This document shows, in pieces, positions 1 to 9,208 of a stretch of DNA of 43,532 nt; the first letter of the stretch is position 1; every line of letters begins with the position of its first letter. A model generated the notes under the pieces. It searched no databases. It saw nothing but the letters and a program-made list of their open reading frames with translations, and was not told where the DNA came from. The position numbers and the translations under genes were made by a program. Origin of the DNA: a virus. The stretch is from the IMG/VR virus record IMGVR_UViG_3300045118_000536, positions 1-43,532 of that record. One strand, given 5' to 3'.

Positions 1-145
1 GTGCTGGTCCCTTTGGCGGCACAGGGGGAACAATAGGCGCTGGCGGTGCTGAAAATGGCTTGGTTTGTGGGGGGGGGGCGGTTGCACGGTTGCTGGCTCA
101 CGTGGTCCTGGAGCACAAGGAATCGTTGTGGTTGAGGAATTTTAA
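1..145 (+). CDS. glycine-rich phage tail protein, C-terminal end (partial, apparent frameshift)
   Basis: Only the last ~48 codons are present. Codons read from position 3 give a glycine-rich stretch (AGPFGGTGG...). From about position 77 the frame must change to give Gly-rich residues ending in GAQGIVVVEEF and a TAA at 143-145. A GIVVVEEF-like end is common for glycine-rich tail or receptor-binding proteins of tailed phages. The switch falls in a run of ten G (69-78), and one more G would restore a single frame. The stop overlaps the next start (TAATG). It may be a sequencing indel, slippage or phase variation. Confidence 0.55.
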
Positions 146-591
146 TGAAAGCCTTAGTGTTGGGAAATAAAGTTGTTCAAATTGAAGAAAAATCATTTGA
201 GGTCCATCCTTCTTTACAATGGATTGATATACCACAAGACAAAGAGGTTAAAGTTGGATATATATGGGATGGATATTATTTTTCCCCTCCACAACAAGAC
301 AAAGCAGAATTATGGATTAGATTAAAACGAATGTGGGAGTCTTATATAAATAATAAATATTCTCTTTTAGAAAGGGAAACAATTCAAAATATTTATAACA
401 ATACAGAAATAACGCAAGAACAGAAAGAAACGATTTGTCAATTATATGGTTGGTTTAATAACATAGCGCAATATTATTATAGGATAAGGGATGAAGTGGG
501 AAATGGTAACATTACTAATTTAGATGAGGTTGATTTTTCTCAATTTGATAAAACAATGCCTTATATAGAAGTTTTGAAATTATTTAAATAG
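145..591 (+). CDS. tail-associated hypothetical protein (possible fibre accessory)
   Basis: 148 residues. The first 55 residues (an MKALVLGNKVVQI start, then WIDIPQDKEVKVGYIWDG and a short FSPP) follow the pattern W.D.P....VGY.WDG..F.PP, often seen at the N terminus of small proteins encoded next to tail fibre genes. The rest is helical, rich in Tyr, Asn, Glu and Lys, and AT-rich compared with its neighbours. The start overlaps the stop of the tail protein and its stop abuts gp10, so it sits in the virion operon. The role is not known; a fibre assembly or attachment role is inferred from position. Confidence 0.7.
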   Translation: MKALVLGNKVVQIEEKSFEVHPSLQWIDIPQDKEVKVGYIWDGYYFSPPQQDKAELWIRLKRMWESYINNKYSLLERETIQNIYNNTEITQEQKETICQLYGWFNNIAQYYYRIRDEVGNGNITNLDEVDFSQFDKTMPYIEVLKLFK

Positions 592-1983
592 ATGCCGATA
601 GCTAAATTTCCTTTTATTACAGATGGTATCCGGGGAAGAGTGCCGGTCAATATGTATCCGGCAGCCGATTCCGAAAGGGAAACTATTTTACAACCTTCGC
701 CGGGGCTGTCGGAATTATGTAGTTTGCCATTTTGCACCGAGATTAGGGGCCTTCTCTCCTGGAATGGCTATTTATACTGCGTGGCCCAGCGTGGTTCCCA
801 ATCGGTTCTATGGCGGATAGAAGAAAACGGAACTTATGTAGAATTGGGCATTATCACCACTAGTGCCTATGGGCCTGTTTGGATGGTTAATAATTCTACC
901 CAAATATGCGTTGTCGATGGTGTCTGGGGGTGGGTATATAACTTTGTTACTGGTCTTTGGACACAAATAGCTGATGTCGATTTCCCTGGCGCAAGTTCTG
1001 TAGATTATCAAGATGGTTATGGGATTTTCTCTTATCCCAATAGCGATCAATGGTTTTTCTCGGATTTAGATAACTTTACTAGTTTTGATGCTTTGAATTA
1101 TTATTCTGCCTCAAGTAGCCCCGACAATGTTGTATCTGTGCTTTGCGATCATCGGGAACCGTGGATATTTAAGCAATCTACACATGAAATTTGGCGGCAT
1201 GTGGGCGGAGACAATTTGTCTATCGAAAATCCCACATTCGAGAGGAATCCAGGAGGAATGAACCCTTATGGTTGTGGGGCCGCTAAATCTCCTACTCGGT
1301 TTGACAATACTGTGGCGTGGCTTTCAGACCAGGGACAGTTGTTGAGCGCCGTGGGATATAACGTCAATATTATCACAAATGAGATGTTTGGCCGCGCTAT
1401 TGCTGGTTTTACAGATTTTAGTGACGCTATTTTCTTTTCTTATATTGACAAAGATCATCAGTTTTTGCAAATGACCTTTCCATTAGCTGGTCAAACTTGG
1501 GTCTATGATGCTAAAACCAAAATTTTTCATGAAAAAACAAGCTATATAGAAGAAGGAGGCTGGGGAAGACACAGGGCTAATTGTTATGCCCTCCTAAACA
1601 ATATCCATTATGTCGGTGATTATCGAAATGGCAAAATCTATAAAATGTCTATTAATTATTATGACGATAACGGAGAAAAAATCCAGCGTATTGTTCATAC
1701 TAAAGAAGTAGATGGTGGATTAAAAAGAATTTCATTTCCCGATTTTCAAATTATAACAGAATCCGGGGTTGGTTTAGAAAGCGGATTAGACCCGCAAGTA
1801 ATGTTAGATTTTTCCGCGGATGGTGGGAAAACTTGGACATCTTGCGGCTGGCAATCGGCGGGGAAAATAGGTGAATATTGGCAAATTCCTACATGGCGAC
1901 ACATGGGGGGAGGATATAAGCGCATGTATAGAGCTACCATGACCGATCCCGTGTTGTGGAGGATATTGGGAGTATCCTATTAA
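592..1983 (+). CDS. packaged DNA stabilisation protein, P22 gp10-like
   Basis: 463 residues, close to the size of P22 gp10 (472). It has the family character: an N-terminal FPFITDGIRGRVPVNMYP segment, a Leu/Gly/Trp-rich beta-propeller-like middle (RGLLSWNGYLYCVAQRG, WMVNNSTQICVVDG) and a C-terminal Ig-like part (VMLDFSADGGKTW). In P22-type podoviruses gp10 plugs the portal after packaging and links it to the tail needle. Directly followed by small tail genes and the ejection proteins, as expected for that group. The start codon immediately follows the previous stop and the end overlaps the next ATG. Confidence 0.85.
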   Translation: MPIAKFPFITDGIRGRVPVNMYPAADSERETILQPSPGLSELCSLPFCTEIRGLLSWNGYLYCVAQRGSQSVLWRIEENGTYVELGIITTSAYGPVWMVNNSTQICVVDGVWGWVYNFVTGLWTQIADVDFPGASSVDYQDGYGIFSYPNSDQWFFSDLDNFTSFDALNYYSASSSPDNVVSVLCDHREPWIFKQSTHEIWRHVGGDNLSIENPTFERNPGGMNPYGCGAAKSPTRFDNTVAWLSDQGQLLSAVGYNVNIITNEMFGRAIAGFTDFSDAIFFSYIDKDHQFLQMTFPLAGQTWVYDAKTKIFHEKTSYIEEGGWGRHRANCYALLNNIHYVGDYRNGKIYKMSINYYDDNGEKIQRIVHTKEVDGGLKRISFPDFQIITESGVGLESGLDPQVMLDFSADGGKTWTSCGWQSAGKIGEYWQIPTWRHMGGGYKRMYRATMTDPVLWRILGVSY

Positions 1984-2219
1984 TGGCAATTCCAAGAATA
2001 CCAGAAAGACTAAGATCGTTTTTCGATAAAGAGGCTTTTGGTTTTTACGATTGGGCCAGGGATTTAATTATTTTCTTGTCTATTCGGTTTGATACTAAGG
2101 GAGATGTGAACTTTTTAACTAATGGGAAAGGCCCTATCGTAAAAAATAAAGCCGGGACTGTAGTTAAACGAGCATTTTTAAACGATGCAGGTAATGATTG
2201 GGACTTTGAAGACCCTTAA
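1983..2219 (+). CDS. small hypothetical virion-region protein
   Basis: 78 residues from the ATG that overlaps the gp10 stop (TAATG), beginning MAIPRIPERLRSFF. An in-frame upstream start at 1956 would overlap gp10 by 28 bases and is less likely. Sequence shows an amphipathic N-terminal helix, a hydrophobic patch (DLIIFLSIRFD) and an acidic end (DWDFEDP). No recognised domain. Position between gp10 and the ejection proteins suggests a head-tail or connector accessory role, but nothing in the sequence proves it. Confidence 0.7.
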   Translation: MAIPRIPERLRSFFDKEAFGFYDWARDLIIFLSIRFDTKGDVNFLTNGKGPIVKNKAGTVVKRAFLNDAGNDWDFEDP

Positions 2220-2228
2220 GGAGTCAAA

Positions 2229-2411
2229 ATGCCAGTAACTAAAAGAAAACTAAAGTCTGGGAAAGTCAGGGTTAGCACACCAACAGGTGTCAAGGCAAAA
2301 GCCACCACCCCTGAAAACGCTGCGGCTCAGGAAAGACTGCTTAACGCGGTAGAACATGGATGGAAACCTACCAGGAGGCCACCTAAGCCCAAAAGAGGCC
2401 CTAAAAAATAA
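2229..2411 (+). CDS. small basic Lys/Arg-rich protein
   Basis: 60 residues with about a quarter Lys/Arg and a Pro-rich basic tail (KPTRRPPKPKRGPKK). An AAGGAG site lies 5-10 bases upstream of the ATG, and its TAA overlaps the ATG of the next gene. The composition suggests nucleic-acid binding. It is one of three small basic proteins scattered through the virion block (also 9087-9185 and 11891-12025). Packaging with DNA in the virion is possible but is inference. Confidence 0.65.
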   Translation: MPVTKRKLKSGKVRVSTPTGVKAKATTPENAAAQERLLNAVEHGWKPTRRPPKPKRGPKK

Positions 2412-2890
2412 TGACCGAACCACTAAGTCAAGAAACGATGGAAAGGCTGATATTTTTGCTCCGGGAGGACAAAAACGCCTTAAAATTATGCCTTGACCTC
2501 CTGTTTGTGGGGCATCTTTGGGATGATTTAATTGATAAAGACAGGGAGCGCACCCCGGAAGAAATCAACGAGGCTTTTCTGTTAATGACCGGGGAGATTC
2601 CCATGAATCCTTTTTATCAGGCTTTTCAATTACAACTATCCCCTCTGATGCACAGCGCGGCGTTGCTCTGGTTAGACTCGGTGCGTTTAGAAACGGGCAC
2701 TCCCGATGAGCGCACGATGGCATTTATTATCAGAGAATCGCTTAATAATATTGTTCATTATTCAATGTTGCTGTTAGGTGGTCCTGCATGGATTAAAGAA
2801 CATGGTTTAGAATTATGGCAGATTTTAAGCAGGGGATATGCAAGAAAATATAAAGAGTTTTTAAAAGAAAAGGAAACAGAAGATGTCTAA
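2411..2890 (+). CDS. phage protein with WDDLID motif, unknown function
   Basis: 159 residues, all-helical by composition, with HLWDDLIDKD near residues 35-44. The Asp-rich motif looks like the DDxxD metal-binding motif of terpene and prenyl synthases, but the protein is far too short for that family and lacks a second such motif. Similar WDDL(I/V)D proteins recur next to structural genes in phages, so this is probably a conserved virion-region protein. Coupled to the previous gene by TAATG and overlaps the next by 8 bases. Function not recognised. Confidence 0.7.
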   Translation: MTEPLSQETMERLIFLLREDKNALKLCLDLLFVGHLWDDLIDKDRERTPEEINEAFLLMTGEIPMNPFYQAFQLQLSPLMHSAALLWLDSVRLETGTPDERTMAFIIRESLNNIVHYSMLLLGGPAWIKEHGLELWQILSRGYARKYKEFLKEKETEDV

Positions 2891-3704
2891 TTGGGGCGGA
2901 GCAGGGGCTGTTGCATCAGGCGTAGGTTCGCTTGTAGGTGGGATGGGGTCTCTTTTCGGTGGCGGCGGTAGCGGCGGCTCAGAAGATATTGCTAATGCTA
3001 TGTGGGGGTATACCGGAGCAATTCGCGACGCTGCTGAAAATGCCATGAGGGTTTATCGGGAAACCAAGGAACGCCTGACTCCCGGAGCCAATTTATATGC
3101 GCCAACAACTGAAAGGATGGGGTCATGGTTAGGATTATCTGGTTATCCTGCCATAGATGCCAACGCCCTTCTTTTAAATATGCCGGGTTATTCTGCCTCT
3201 TTCGATGCGGGGGTGCGCGCCCGTAATGCTCTGGCAGCCGCCAAGGGATTAGGAGGGTCGGGGGCAGCGCAAAGGGGCCTAACTAAATGGGGTCAGGACA
3301 TTACCAGTCAATACGGGCAGCAATATTTAAACAATTTGGCAAGAATGGCAGATATGGCTCAAAACGCAATAACCATGACCGGTCAGCAAGGAACCCAAGC
3401 CGCATCTACCGCGGGGCAGTTGCAAACACAAGCCGGGCAGTTAGGTATGCAGGGAACCTACGATGTCGCCAACCTAAGACAGAGTGCATATAATAATAAC
3501 CTCAATAATCTTATGAAGTCCATTGGTCTAGGAACTTATGCACTAGGGCAGGTTCCTTGGGGCAAGGCAGCAAATTGGTTGGGCAATTTATTTACTAACA
3601 CGTCTGCAAACCTTGGCCCTTATGGTGAAGCAGCGGCTAGTGCTGGCCCTTATGGTGAAGCAGCGGAAACTTTCTACGACTGGCCGATAAGCCAAAAAAT
3701 CTAA
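2883..3704 (+). CDS. DNA ejection (internal virion) protein, P22 gp7-like class
   Basis: 273 residues. Gly-rich hydrophobic N terminus (VASGVGSLVGGMGSLFGGGG) is followed by an Ala/Gln-rich helical body with the pattern PGYSASFDAGVRARNALAAAKG.GGSG, which is typical of podovirus internal proteins released with the genome. Followed by two more likely ejection proteins of rising size, matching the usual order of three in P22-like phages. The C-terminal end holds a 10-residue repeat (GPYGEAA). The start overlaps the previous stop. Assignment to the ejection class is by composition and order rather than by strong identity. Confidence 0.7.
   Translation: MSNWGGAGAVASGVGSLVGGMGSLFGGGGSGGSEDIANAMWGYTGAIRDAAENAMRVYRETKERLTPGANLYAPTTERMGSWLGLSGYPAIDANALLLNMPGYSASFDAGVRARNALAAAKGLGGSGAAQRGLTKWGQDITSQYGQQYLNNLARMADMAQNAITMTGQQGTQAASTAGQLQTQAGQLGMQGTYDVANLRQSAYNNNLNNLMKSIGLGTYALGQVPWGKAANWLGNLFTNTSANLGPYGEAAASAGPYGEAAETFYDWPISQKI
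3614..3666 (+). repeat. 23-bp direct repeat within ejection protein gene
   Basis: Two identical 23-base copies at 3614-3636 and 3644-3666, period 30 bases, encode two GPYGEAA units at the protein's C terminus. Exact identity at DNA level points to a recent in-frame duplication. Confidence 0.9.
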
Positions 3705-3715
3705 GGAACTAAGAA

Positions 3716-4651
3716 ATGAGTCCTAATTATTTAGCGCAAGGTCGGTTAATCTCTCCTGCGTCTGATTCTGTGGGCGGATTTTTAGAAGGATTTTTGGGGG
3801 GACAGAAAATCCAAGAAGAAGAAATTAAGAATGCCATCCTGCAAAGGAAAATGGAACAGGACATCGGCCAACAAAATGCCTTGCGAACCATAGCGCAACA
3901 AAGTGGGCAGCCGCTTATTGAATTTAATCCTGAAATGGCTCTAAGGTTACAAAAAGCTCCTGGGGAAATATCCCAACAACAATTAGATACTTTAACGAAA
4001 GCCAACACTTATTATGATTCTGTGGTCGATATGATTAATACTCCCGAACAGTATGCAGGGGTTTACGAACAATTAAAGCAGATTACTCCCTTAGTTATAT
4101 CGCACATGAGACATCCTTCAGAAGTAACATCGGGGAATCTCAGAGAGACCTTAGATACAGGACGGTTATATTCTGCACAAATTAAAGCATTAGCTACTGG
4201 ACATTTAACTCCCCAACAAAGACTACAATTAGAAACATTGAAAGAACAAAACAAAACTACGGAAATATTAAAGAGGAAGGAATATGAATACAATTTAAAG
4301 AAAGATTTAAAAGATTATGAAGAAGGAAAACCTACAGGTAGGGTTAAACAAGTAGACGATTATTTGAAAAAATATGAAAAACCTGCTGGCCCTAACGGTA
4401 AATATACAGAACAACAATTTAAAGCAGCCCATAATTTTATTTTTACTAAGGAGATTAAACCATATACACAGACGGAAACACAATTTGGTATTCCTACCAA
4501 AACCATTATAAGAACACCAGGCATACAACCGCCTCAAGGAACTGATTGGATGGATTCTTTGCCAGATGCGGGGGCAAATAAGGGCCGCACAATAGAAGAT
4601 TCCTCTGGTAAACGATATAAAAGTGACGGTAAAAATTGGATGCCTCAATAA
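3716..4651 (+). CDS. internal virion/ejection-type protein
   Basis: 311 residues. It starts MSPNYLAQGR and is rich in Gln, Glu and Lys, with long predicted helices and coiled-coil-like stretches (EEEIKNAILQRKMEQDIGQQ; LETLKEQNKTTEILKRKEY). No enzymatic motif. It lies between a gp7-like protein and the giant lysozyme-bearing protein, the position of the middle ejection protein in P22-type genomes. Its TAA overlaps the next ATG. Call rests on position and composition. Confidence 0.6.
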   Translation: MSPNYLAQGRLISPASDSVGGFLEGFLGGQKIQEEEIKNAILQRKMEQDIGQQNALRTIAQQSGQPLIEFNPEMALRLQKAPGEISQQQLDTLTKANTYYDSVVDMINTPEQYAGVYEQLKQITPLVISHMRHPSEVTSGNLRETLDTGRLYSAQIKALATGHLTPQQRLQLETLKEQNKTTEILKRKEYEYNLKKDLKDYEEGKPTGRVKQVDDYLKKYEKPAGPNGKYTEQQFKAAHNFIFTKEIKPYTQTETQFGIPTKTIIRTPGIQPPQGTDWMDSLPDAGANKGRTIEDSSGKRYKSDGKNWMPQ

Positions 4652-7600
4652 TGTATAAATTTGTTGATACTCCAGATGAATTGGCTATCCTCGCAACCCA
4701 ACGGCTTACTGAGCATGGGTGGGAACCCCACCATGCGGCGGGGATAGTGGGTAACTTAATACATGAGTCTGGAATGAAACCGGAGGCCGTTGGAGACCAG
4801 GGGGCCTCTTTGGGTTTAGCTCAATGGAACAAAGAACGTCGGAGTGCTCTTAAAGAGTTTGCAAGAGAAAGAAATTCTAATATTAATGATTTTTATACGC
4901 AAATAGATTTTATATCTCATGAATTAAAAAATAACGAAACAATCGCTGGCGAAGCTTTACGCAAAACCACAAATGCCCAAGATGCTATGTGGGTATTTAG
5001 TAATATGTATGAACGGCCTGGTAAACCGATGATAAGAAATAGGGCCTCAATGACGAATCGTATTTTGTCGTTATTAGGAATGCCTATAGAGGCATTTGCT
5101 GGCGATAAATATAGATTTATAGAGGACGACCAACAACCAGAAACAAAATATAAATTTATAGATGAAGGAGCAAAGGTTCCTCAAAAATCACAAGCTAAAG
5201 AAATTAAACTAAGCCCGGAAGAAGGGTTATTAAACGCGGTTCCTGAAGCCCAAGCCGTTAAAGAAGGATTCCCCCAATGGCCGCAGCGACAAAAATCCAT
5301 AATGATGACGAATGAAGTTTATGATAAATTAAGGGAGAAATATCCTTTATTTACTGAAGAACGAATATCGGCTATCCCCCAAGAAAAAAGTAAATTCGAG
5401 TATATATCACCAACAAAAAGATTCGAGGAAATAACTCGTGAAAAACCGACGTTGGGAGAAAGTTTAGTTAATAATCTTATTGAAAATAAGAATTTAATGC
5501 AAACATTAAATATAGAAAAAATATTACCAGAAGAACAGCGTGGAGAAAGAATCCCACGATTAAGGAAAGCCCCCCCCTCAGGGAAATTAGAAATAATTGC
5601 GAAGAACATAACGGCAGTCAATCGACCTTTATTGGAAAGTGCAGCGGATTTTGCTACTATTGTAGAGGATGTTTTGGCTTTGCCATACAAGGTTATTACT
5701 GGAGACAAACGGCCTATTCAAAGGCCCTTTACTACTATTGCCAAGACCATAAAAGAAGTTGCTGCACCTCAAGAATTAGAACCAACCGAAGAAGAATGGC
5801 TTTCTACATTGCCTGGACAAGTAGCTGGGGGAATATTGCCATATATTACAACCGCAAAATTATTCCGCCTGCCTCAAGGAATGAATCTTTTTGAGAAATA
5901 TTTACATACATTGGGGATGTTTCTGCCAATAGATGTGGCTAGAGGATATAGACAGGAGGGGTTAGAGGGGGCTAAAAAGGGACTATATCACGCTGTTCCT
6001 ATGGCGGCGGCTTTTACTGTGGCTCAGAATTTACCAGGGATTCCCCTGCAAAGCGTTGGGACAGGAACGGTTTTTGCCGGAAGTTCCATTGTCGCTGGTG
6101 AAAGAAACCCGAAAAAATTGACAGCAGATTTTTTAACCGGTGTTGGATTACATTGGTTAGGCTCGCGGGGTGAAGCACGGAAAAAAAATTTTGAAAAATT
6201 TATAGAAGAATGGAAAAAAGAAAATAATGTTACAGATAAAGAATTTGAAGAAATTAAAAAAAATATAGAGACTACCGATTTTGCCCCCGAAGCCCCCGCC
6301 CAAACGGACAGGGTTCCGGCCCCGGAAGTCCTGGCTCGCGAAGCGGCGGGAATCAAAGAACCAGGAATTAAGGAAGTTGTCGCAAGTTCTACTATCCCCT
6401 TGAATGAAAAAGGAACAATAGGCTTCGATATTTCTGGCAAGCCCCCCAAAGACCCAGAATTGGTCAAGGCGGAAGAGAAGATTTCCTCTCGGATATCCCG
6501 TAGAGAATATGAAGATGAACCAGGGACTACCAAAAAAGATGTTTATACTTGGTTAGTGGATAAATTTCACCCATTAAAAAAATTAGTGCAGTCTTATAGT
6601 GGCAGGGGTTTATCGGCTGCTGAAGACCCATATAAACAAGCGCGTCTTTTCGCTGGGTGGCATGGCAAAGCGGAAGCATTTTTAGAATATTTCCCATTCA
6701 ATCGTGTTACATTTGAATTTGAAAAAAACCTTAAATCACTAAAAGCCATTATCGAACCTATATATATGGCGGGGGATTATGATAGTTTTGGGAATTATTT
6801 AGTTTCTCGCCGAGCACTAGAAAGAAAAACGAAGGATTTGAAAACTGGCGTAGATATCGACGATGCCCAAACAACTGTAGAAAAACTCTCATCTAAATTT
6901 GAAAAATCCGCCAACGATTTTGAAAAATATATGGATGCGGTTTTACGCTATGCTAGAGATAGCAATTTAATATCGGCAGAAAGATATTTACAAATTAAAA
7001 AAGGAAGCATAGACTATTCTCCACTACTTCGGGTATTTGAACCCGAAAAAGTTCAGGGCGGTGGGAAGGGGTTTGAGGCAGGTCAGCCTGTTAAAAAATT
7101 TAAAGGCTCGGAACGAAAAATTGTTGACCCCATTGAAGCGGCGATGCGTTTAACTTACCTGTTTGTTAATTCTGCCGAAAAAAATAATGTGGGCACAAAT
7201 TTTATTAATTGGGCTAAATCAACAGAGGCTTTCGGTAATGAAGTTAATAAAGTCTCGCGTAAAAACATTCCTATCCAGGTTAAGTTAAGCGAAGTTATAA
7301 AAGATAAAGAAATAATAAATTTAATAAAAGAAAGCGGTTTTACTGAAGATGAAGTGGCGATCTTTCGCCCTTCTGCGTCTAGGCCTGCGGGAAATGTAAT
7401 AGCTGTGTGGGAAAATGGGAAGCGCCAATATTACGAAGTCCCTAAAGATATTGCCGATATCGTCCAAGGGATGGATACGGAAAGTGTCAATCTTTTATTA
7501 AAGATAGCGTCTGCTCCAGCCCAAGCCTTAAGATTGGGCGCGACCACATTATCTCCTGAATTTGGCATCAGGAACTTTCTCAAAGATCAATTCCCAGCGT

Positions 7601-9072
7601 TCTTTCATTCAAAATATGGTTATCTACCTTTAATTGACTATTTCCGCGGCGTAACCCAGATGGTGCGGGGCGGAGAAAAATATTGGCAGTATATGATTAG
7701 CGGCGCTCCCCATGCCGAACTAGTATCTATGGACCGCCGTCTTTTACAGAAAAAAATAAAAGATATTGTGGAAGGTAGACTTGCTTTTCCCGGTTTCATT
7801 GTGCGCCATCCCGTTGAGGCTATGAAAATTCTTTCTGAATATTCAGAAAGAGGGACTAGGATAGGAGAATTTCTTAAGGGAATAGAAAAAGAAGGGGGAA
7901 CCGCAAAAGATATCCAAGAGGCAGGCTATCAAGCAAGAGAAGTCACTGTTGATTTTGGCAGAAAAGGGGGGGCGACAGTAGTTAAAGCATTGAATATGCT
8001 TGAGGCTTTTTGGAATGCGAATATTCAGGGTGTTGACAAAGTAGCGCGAGCGCATAAAGAAAATCCTTGGGGCACGATGTTAAAGGCGGGGGCAGCCATA
8101 ACTCTTCCCTCGATTCTGTTAGAAATGGCTTTCCATGACGACCCGCGTTATCAAGAGTTGCCTTGGTGGAGAAGGGATTTATTTTTCAATATCCCCTCTC
8201 CGGCAGGTGTAATTTCTCTTCCGAAACCGTGGACTTATGGTCTATTATATGGGTCTATTCCGCAAAGAATCGTTAATTACATGATGAATCAAGACCCTAA
8301 TGTCTTTAATAAAACTTTGGAAGTAATAGAAAGAGAAGTCCCCAACATCCCATTAACCACAATGGCGCGCCCATTTTTAGAAGCATGGGCGAATAGAAGT
8401 TTTTATTTTGATAAACCTATTGTCCCGCAATGGAAAGAAGAATTACCACCCAAATATCAATATGGTTATTGGACAAGTGATATTAGTAAGGAATTAGGCA
8501 AAGCAATTTCTAAAATACCTATAGTTAAAGATAGTAAAATGGCTTCCCCTGCTGTTATTGACAATTTTGTCTTGGCTTGGACTGGTGGGGCAGGAAGATT
8601 GGCTTTAAATGTTATTGATGAGGGATTAAGGCAATCTGGAATAACATCAGATATTCCCAAGCCACAAAAGGAGCTAGGTGATTATCCTATTATTAGGGCC
8701 ATTATCCGCAAAAACCCAGGAGCAGATGCACAATCAATCCAGGATTTCTATGAAAATGTTGAAAAAACTAAGTCTGCGGGCATAGCCCTTACACAAGAGG
8801 CTTTAAAATTAGCACGGCAGGGGAAAAAAACTGAAATTCCTGCATTAATAAAAGAACTTGGACCAGACGCTTTTATTAAATTAGATAGTATTAGAGGGGC
8901 ATTGGGTGAATCTCATCGGTTTATAGAATATACCCACGATAATCCCAATATGTCTCCCCAAGAGAAAAAAGAAGCAATTACCAAGACTTATATATCTATG
9001 ATATCCATAACCAAAAAGGTAAACATGGCTATTGAAAAATCACGAATTAAAGCACAGCAAAAATTTAAATAA
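4651..9072 (+). CDS. giant internal virion protein with tail-lysozyme and LPD38-like domains
   Basis: 1473 residues from the ATG at 4651 that overlaps the previous stop; an in-frame start at 4636 adds five residues but lies inside the previous gene. Residues ~8-150 form a phage tail lysozyme domain (HHAAGIVGNLIHESGMKP, SLGLAQW), which cleaves peptidoglycan during entry. The middle is long, charged and helical. Around residues 960-1140 a segment (LRLGATTLSPEFGIRNFLKDQ, then YGYLPLIDYFRG) resembles the LPD38 region of large polyvalent phage proteins. The size and lysozyme domain match ejected core proteins such as T7 gp16, which build a channel across the envelope. Downstream is a tiny basic protein. 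Confidence 0.85.
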   Translation: MYKFVDTPDELAILATQRLTEHGWEPHHAAGIVGNLIHESGMKPEAVGDQGASLGLAQWNKERRSALKEFARERNSNINDFYTQIDFISHELKNNETIAGEALRKTTNAQDAMWVFSNMYERPGKPMIRNRASMTNRILSLLGMPIEAFAGDKYRFIEDDQQPETKYKFIDEGAKVPQKSQAKEIKLSPEEGLLNAVPEAQAVKEGFPQWPQRQKSIMMTNEVYDKLREKYPLFTEERISAIPQEKSKFEYISPTKRFEEITREKPTLGESLVNNLIENKNLMQTLNIEKILPEEQRGERIPRLRKAPPSGKLEIIAKNITAVNRPLLESAADFATIVEDVLALPYKVITGDKRPIQRPFTTIAKTIKEVAAPQELEPTEEEWLSTLPGQVAGGILPYITTAKLFRLPQGMNLFEKYLHTLGMFLPIDVARGYRQEGLEGAKKGLYHAVPMAAAFTVAQNLPGIPLQSVGTGTVFAGSSIVAGERNPKKLTADFLTGVGLHWLGSRGEARKKNFEKFIEEWKKENNVTDKEFEEIKKNIETTDFAPEAPAQTDRVPAPEVLAREAAGIKEPGIKEVVASSTIPLNEKGTIGFDISGKPPKDPELVKAEEKISSRISRREYEDEPGTTKKDVYTWLVDKFHPLKKLVQSYSGRGLSAAEDPYKQARLFAGWHGKAEAFLEYFPFNRVTFEFEKNLKSLKAIIEPIYMAGDYDSFGNYLVSRRALERKTKDLKTGVDIDDAQTTVEKLSSKFEKSANDFEKYMDAVLRYARDSNLISAERYLQIKKGSIDYSPLLRVFEPEKVQGGGKGFEAGQPVKKFKGSERKIVDPIEAAMRLTYLFVNSAEKNNVGTNFINWAKSTEAFGNEVNKVSRKNIPIQVKLSEVIKDKEIINLIKESGFTEDEVAIFRPSASRPAGNVIAVWENGKRQYYEVPKDIADIVQGMDTESVNLLLKIASAPAQALRLGATTLSPEFGIRNFLKDQFPAFFHSKYGYLPLIDYFRGVTQMVRGGEKYWQYMISGAPHAELVSMDRRLLQKKIKDIVEGRLAFPGFIVRHPVEAMKILSEYSERGTRIGEFLKGIEKEGGTAKDIQEAGYQAREVTVDFGRKGGATVVKALNMLEAFWNANIQGVDKVARAHKENPWGTMLKAGAAITLPSILLEMAFHDDPRYQELPWWRRDLFFNIPSPAGVISLPKPWTYGLLYGSIPQRIVNYMMNQDPNVFNKTLEVIEREVPNIPLTTMARPFLEAWANRSFYFDKPIVPQWKEELPPKYQYGYWTSDISKELGKAISKIPIVKDSKMASPAVIDNFVLAWTGGAGRLALNVIDEGLRQSGITSDIPKPQKELGDYPIIRAIIRKNPGADAQSIQDFYENVEKTKSAGIALTQEALKLARQGKKTEIPALIKELGPDAFIKLDSIRGALGESHRFIEYTHDNPNMSPQEKKEAITKTYISMISITKKVNMAIEKSRIKAQQKFK

Positions 9073-9086
9073 AAGGAATCATTAAT

Positions 9087-9185
9087 ATGTCCAAAAAGAA
9101 AAAGACAAAGAAAAATAAAAAGCAGTCTCCCAAAAATCGCAAGAGACAAGAACAGCCACAGGTGATTAAGGGGAAGAAAAAATAA
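9087..9185 (+). CDS. tiny lysine-rich protein (32 aa)
   Basis: 32 residues, of which about half are Lys/Arg, starting MSKKKKTKKNKK and ending VIKGKKK. An AAAAGGAA ribosome site sits 11-16 bases upstream and a good TAAGGAG site for the next gene follows. Composition suggests non-specific nucleic-acid or capsid-interior binding. Its real existence rests on RBS, tight spacing between virion genes and resemblance to the small basic protein at 11891-12025. Confidence 0.5.
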   Translation: MSKKKKTKKNKKQSPKNRKRQEQPQVIKGKKK

Positions 9186-9208
9186 TTCAGATATAAGGAG
9201 AAAATATT

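Noticed and set aside
2411-2890. Terpene/prenyl synthase
   Set aside because: Too short, and only one Asp-rich motif is present.
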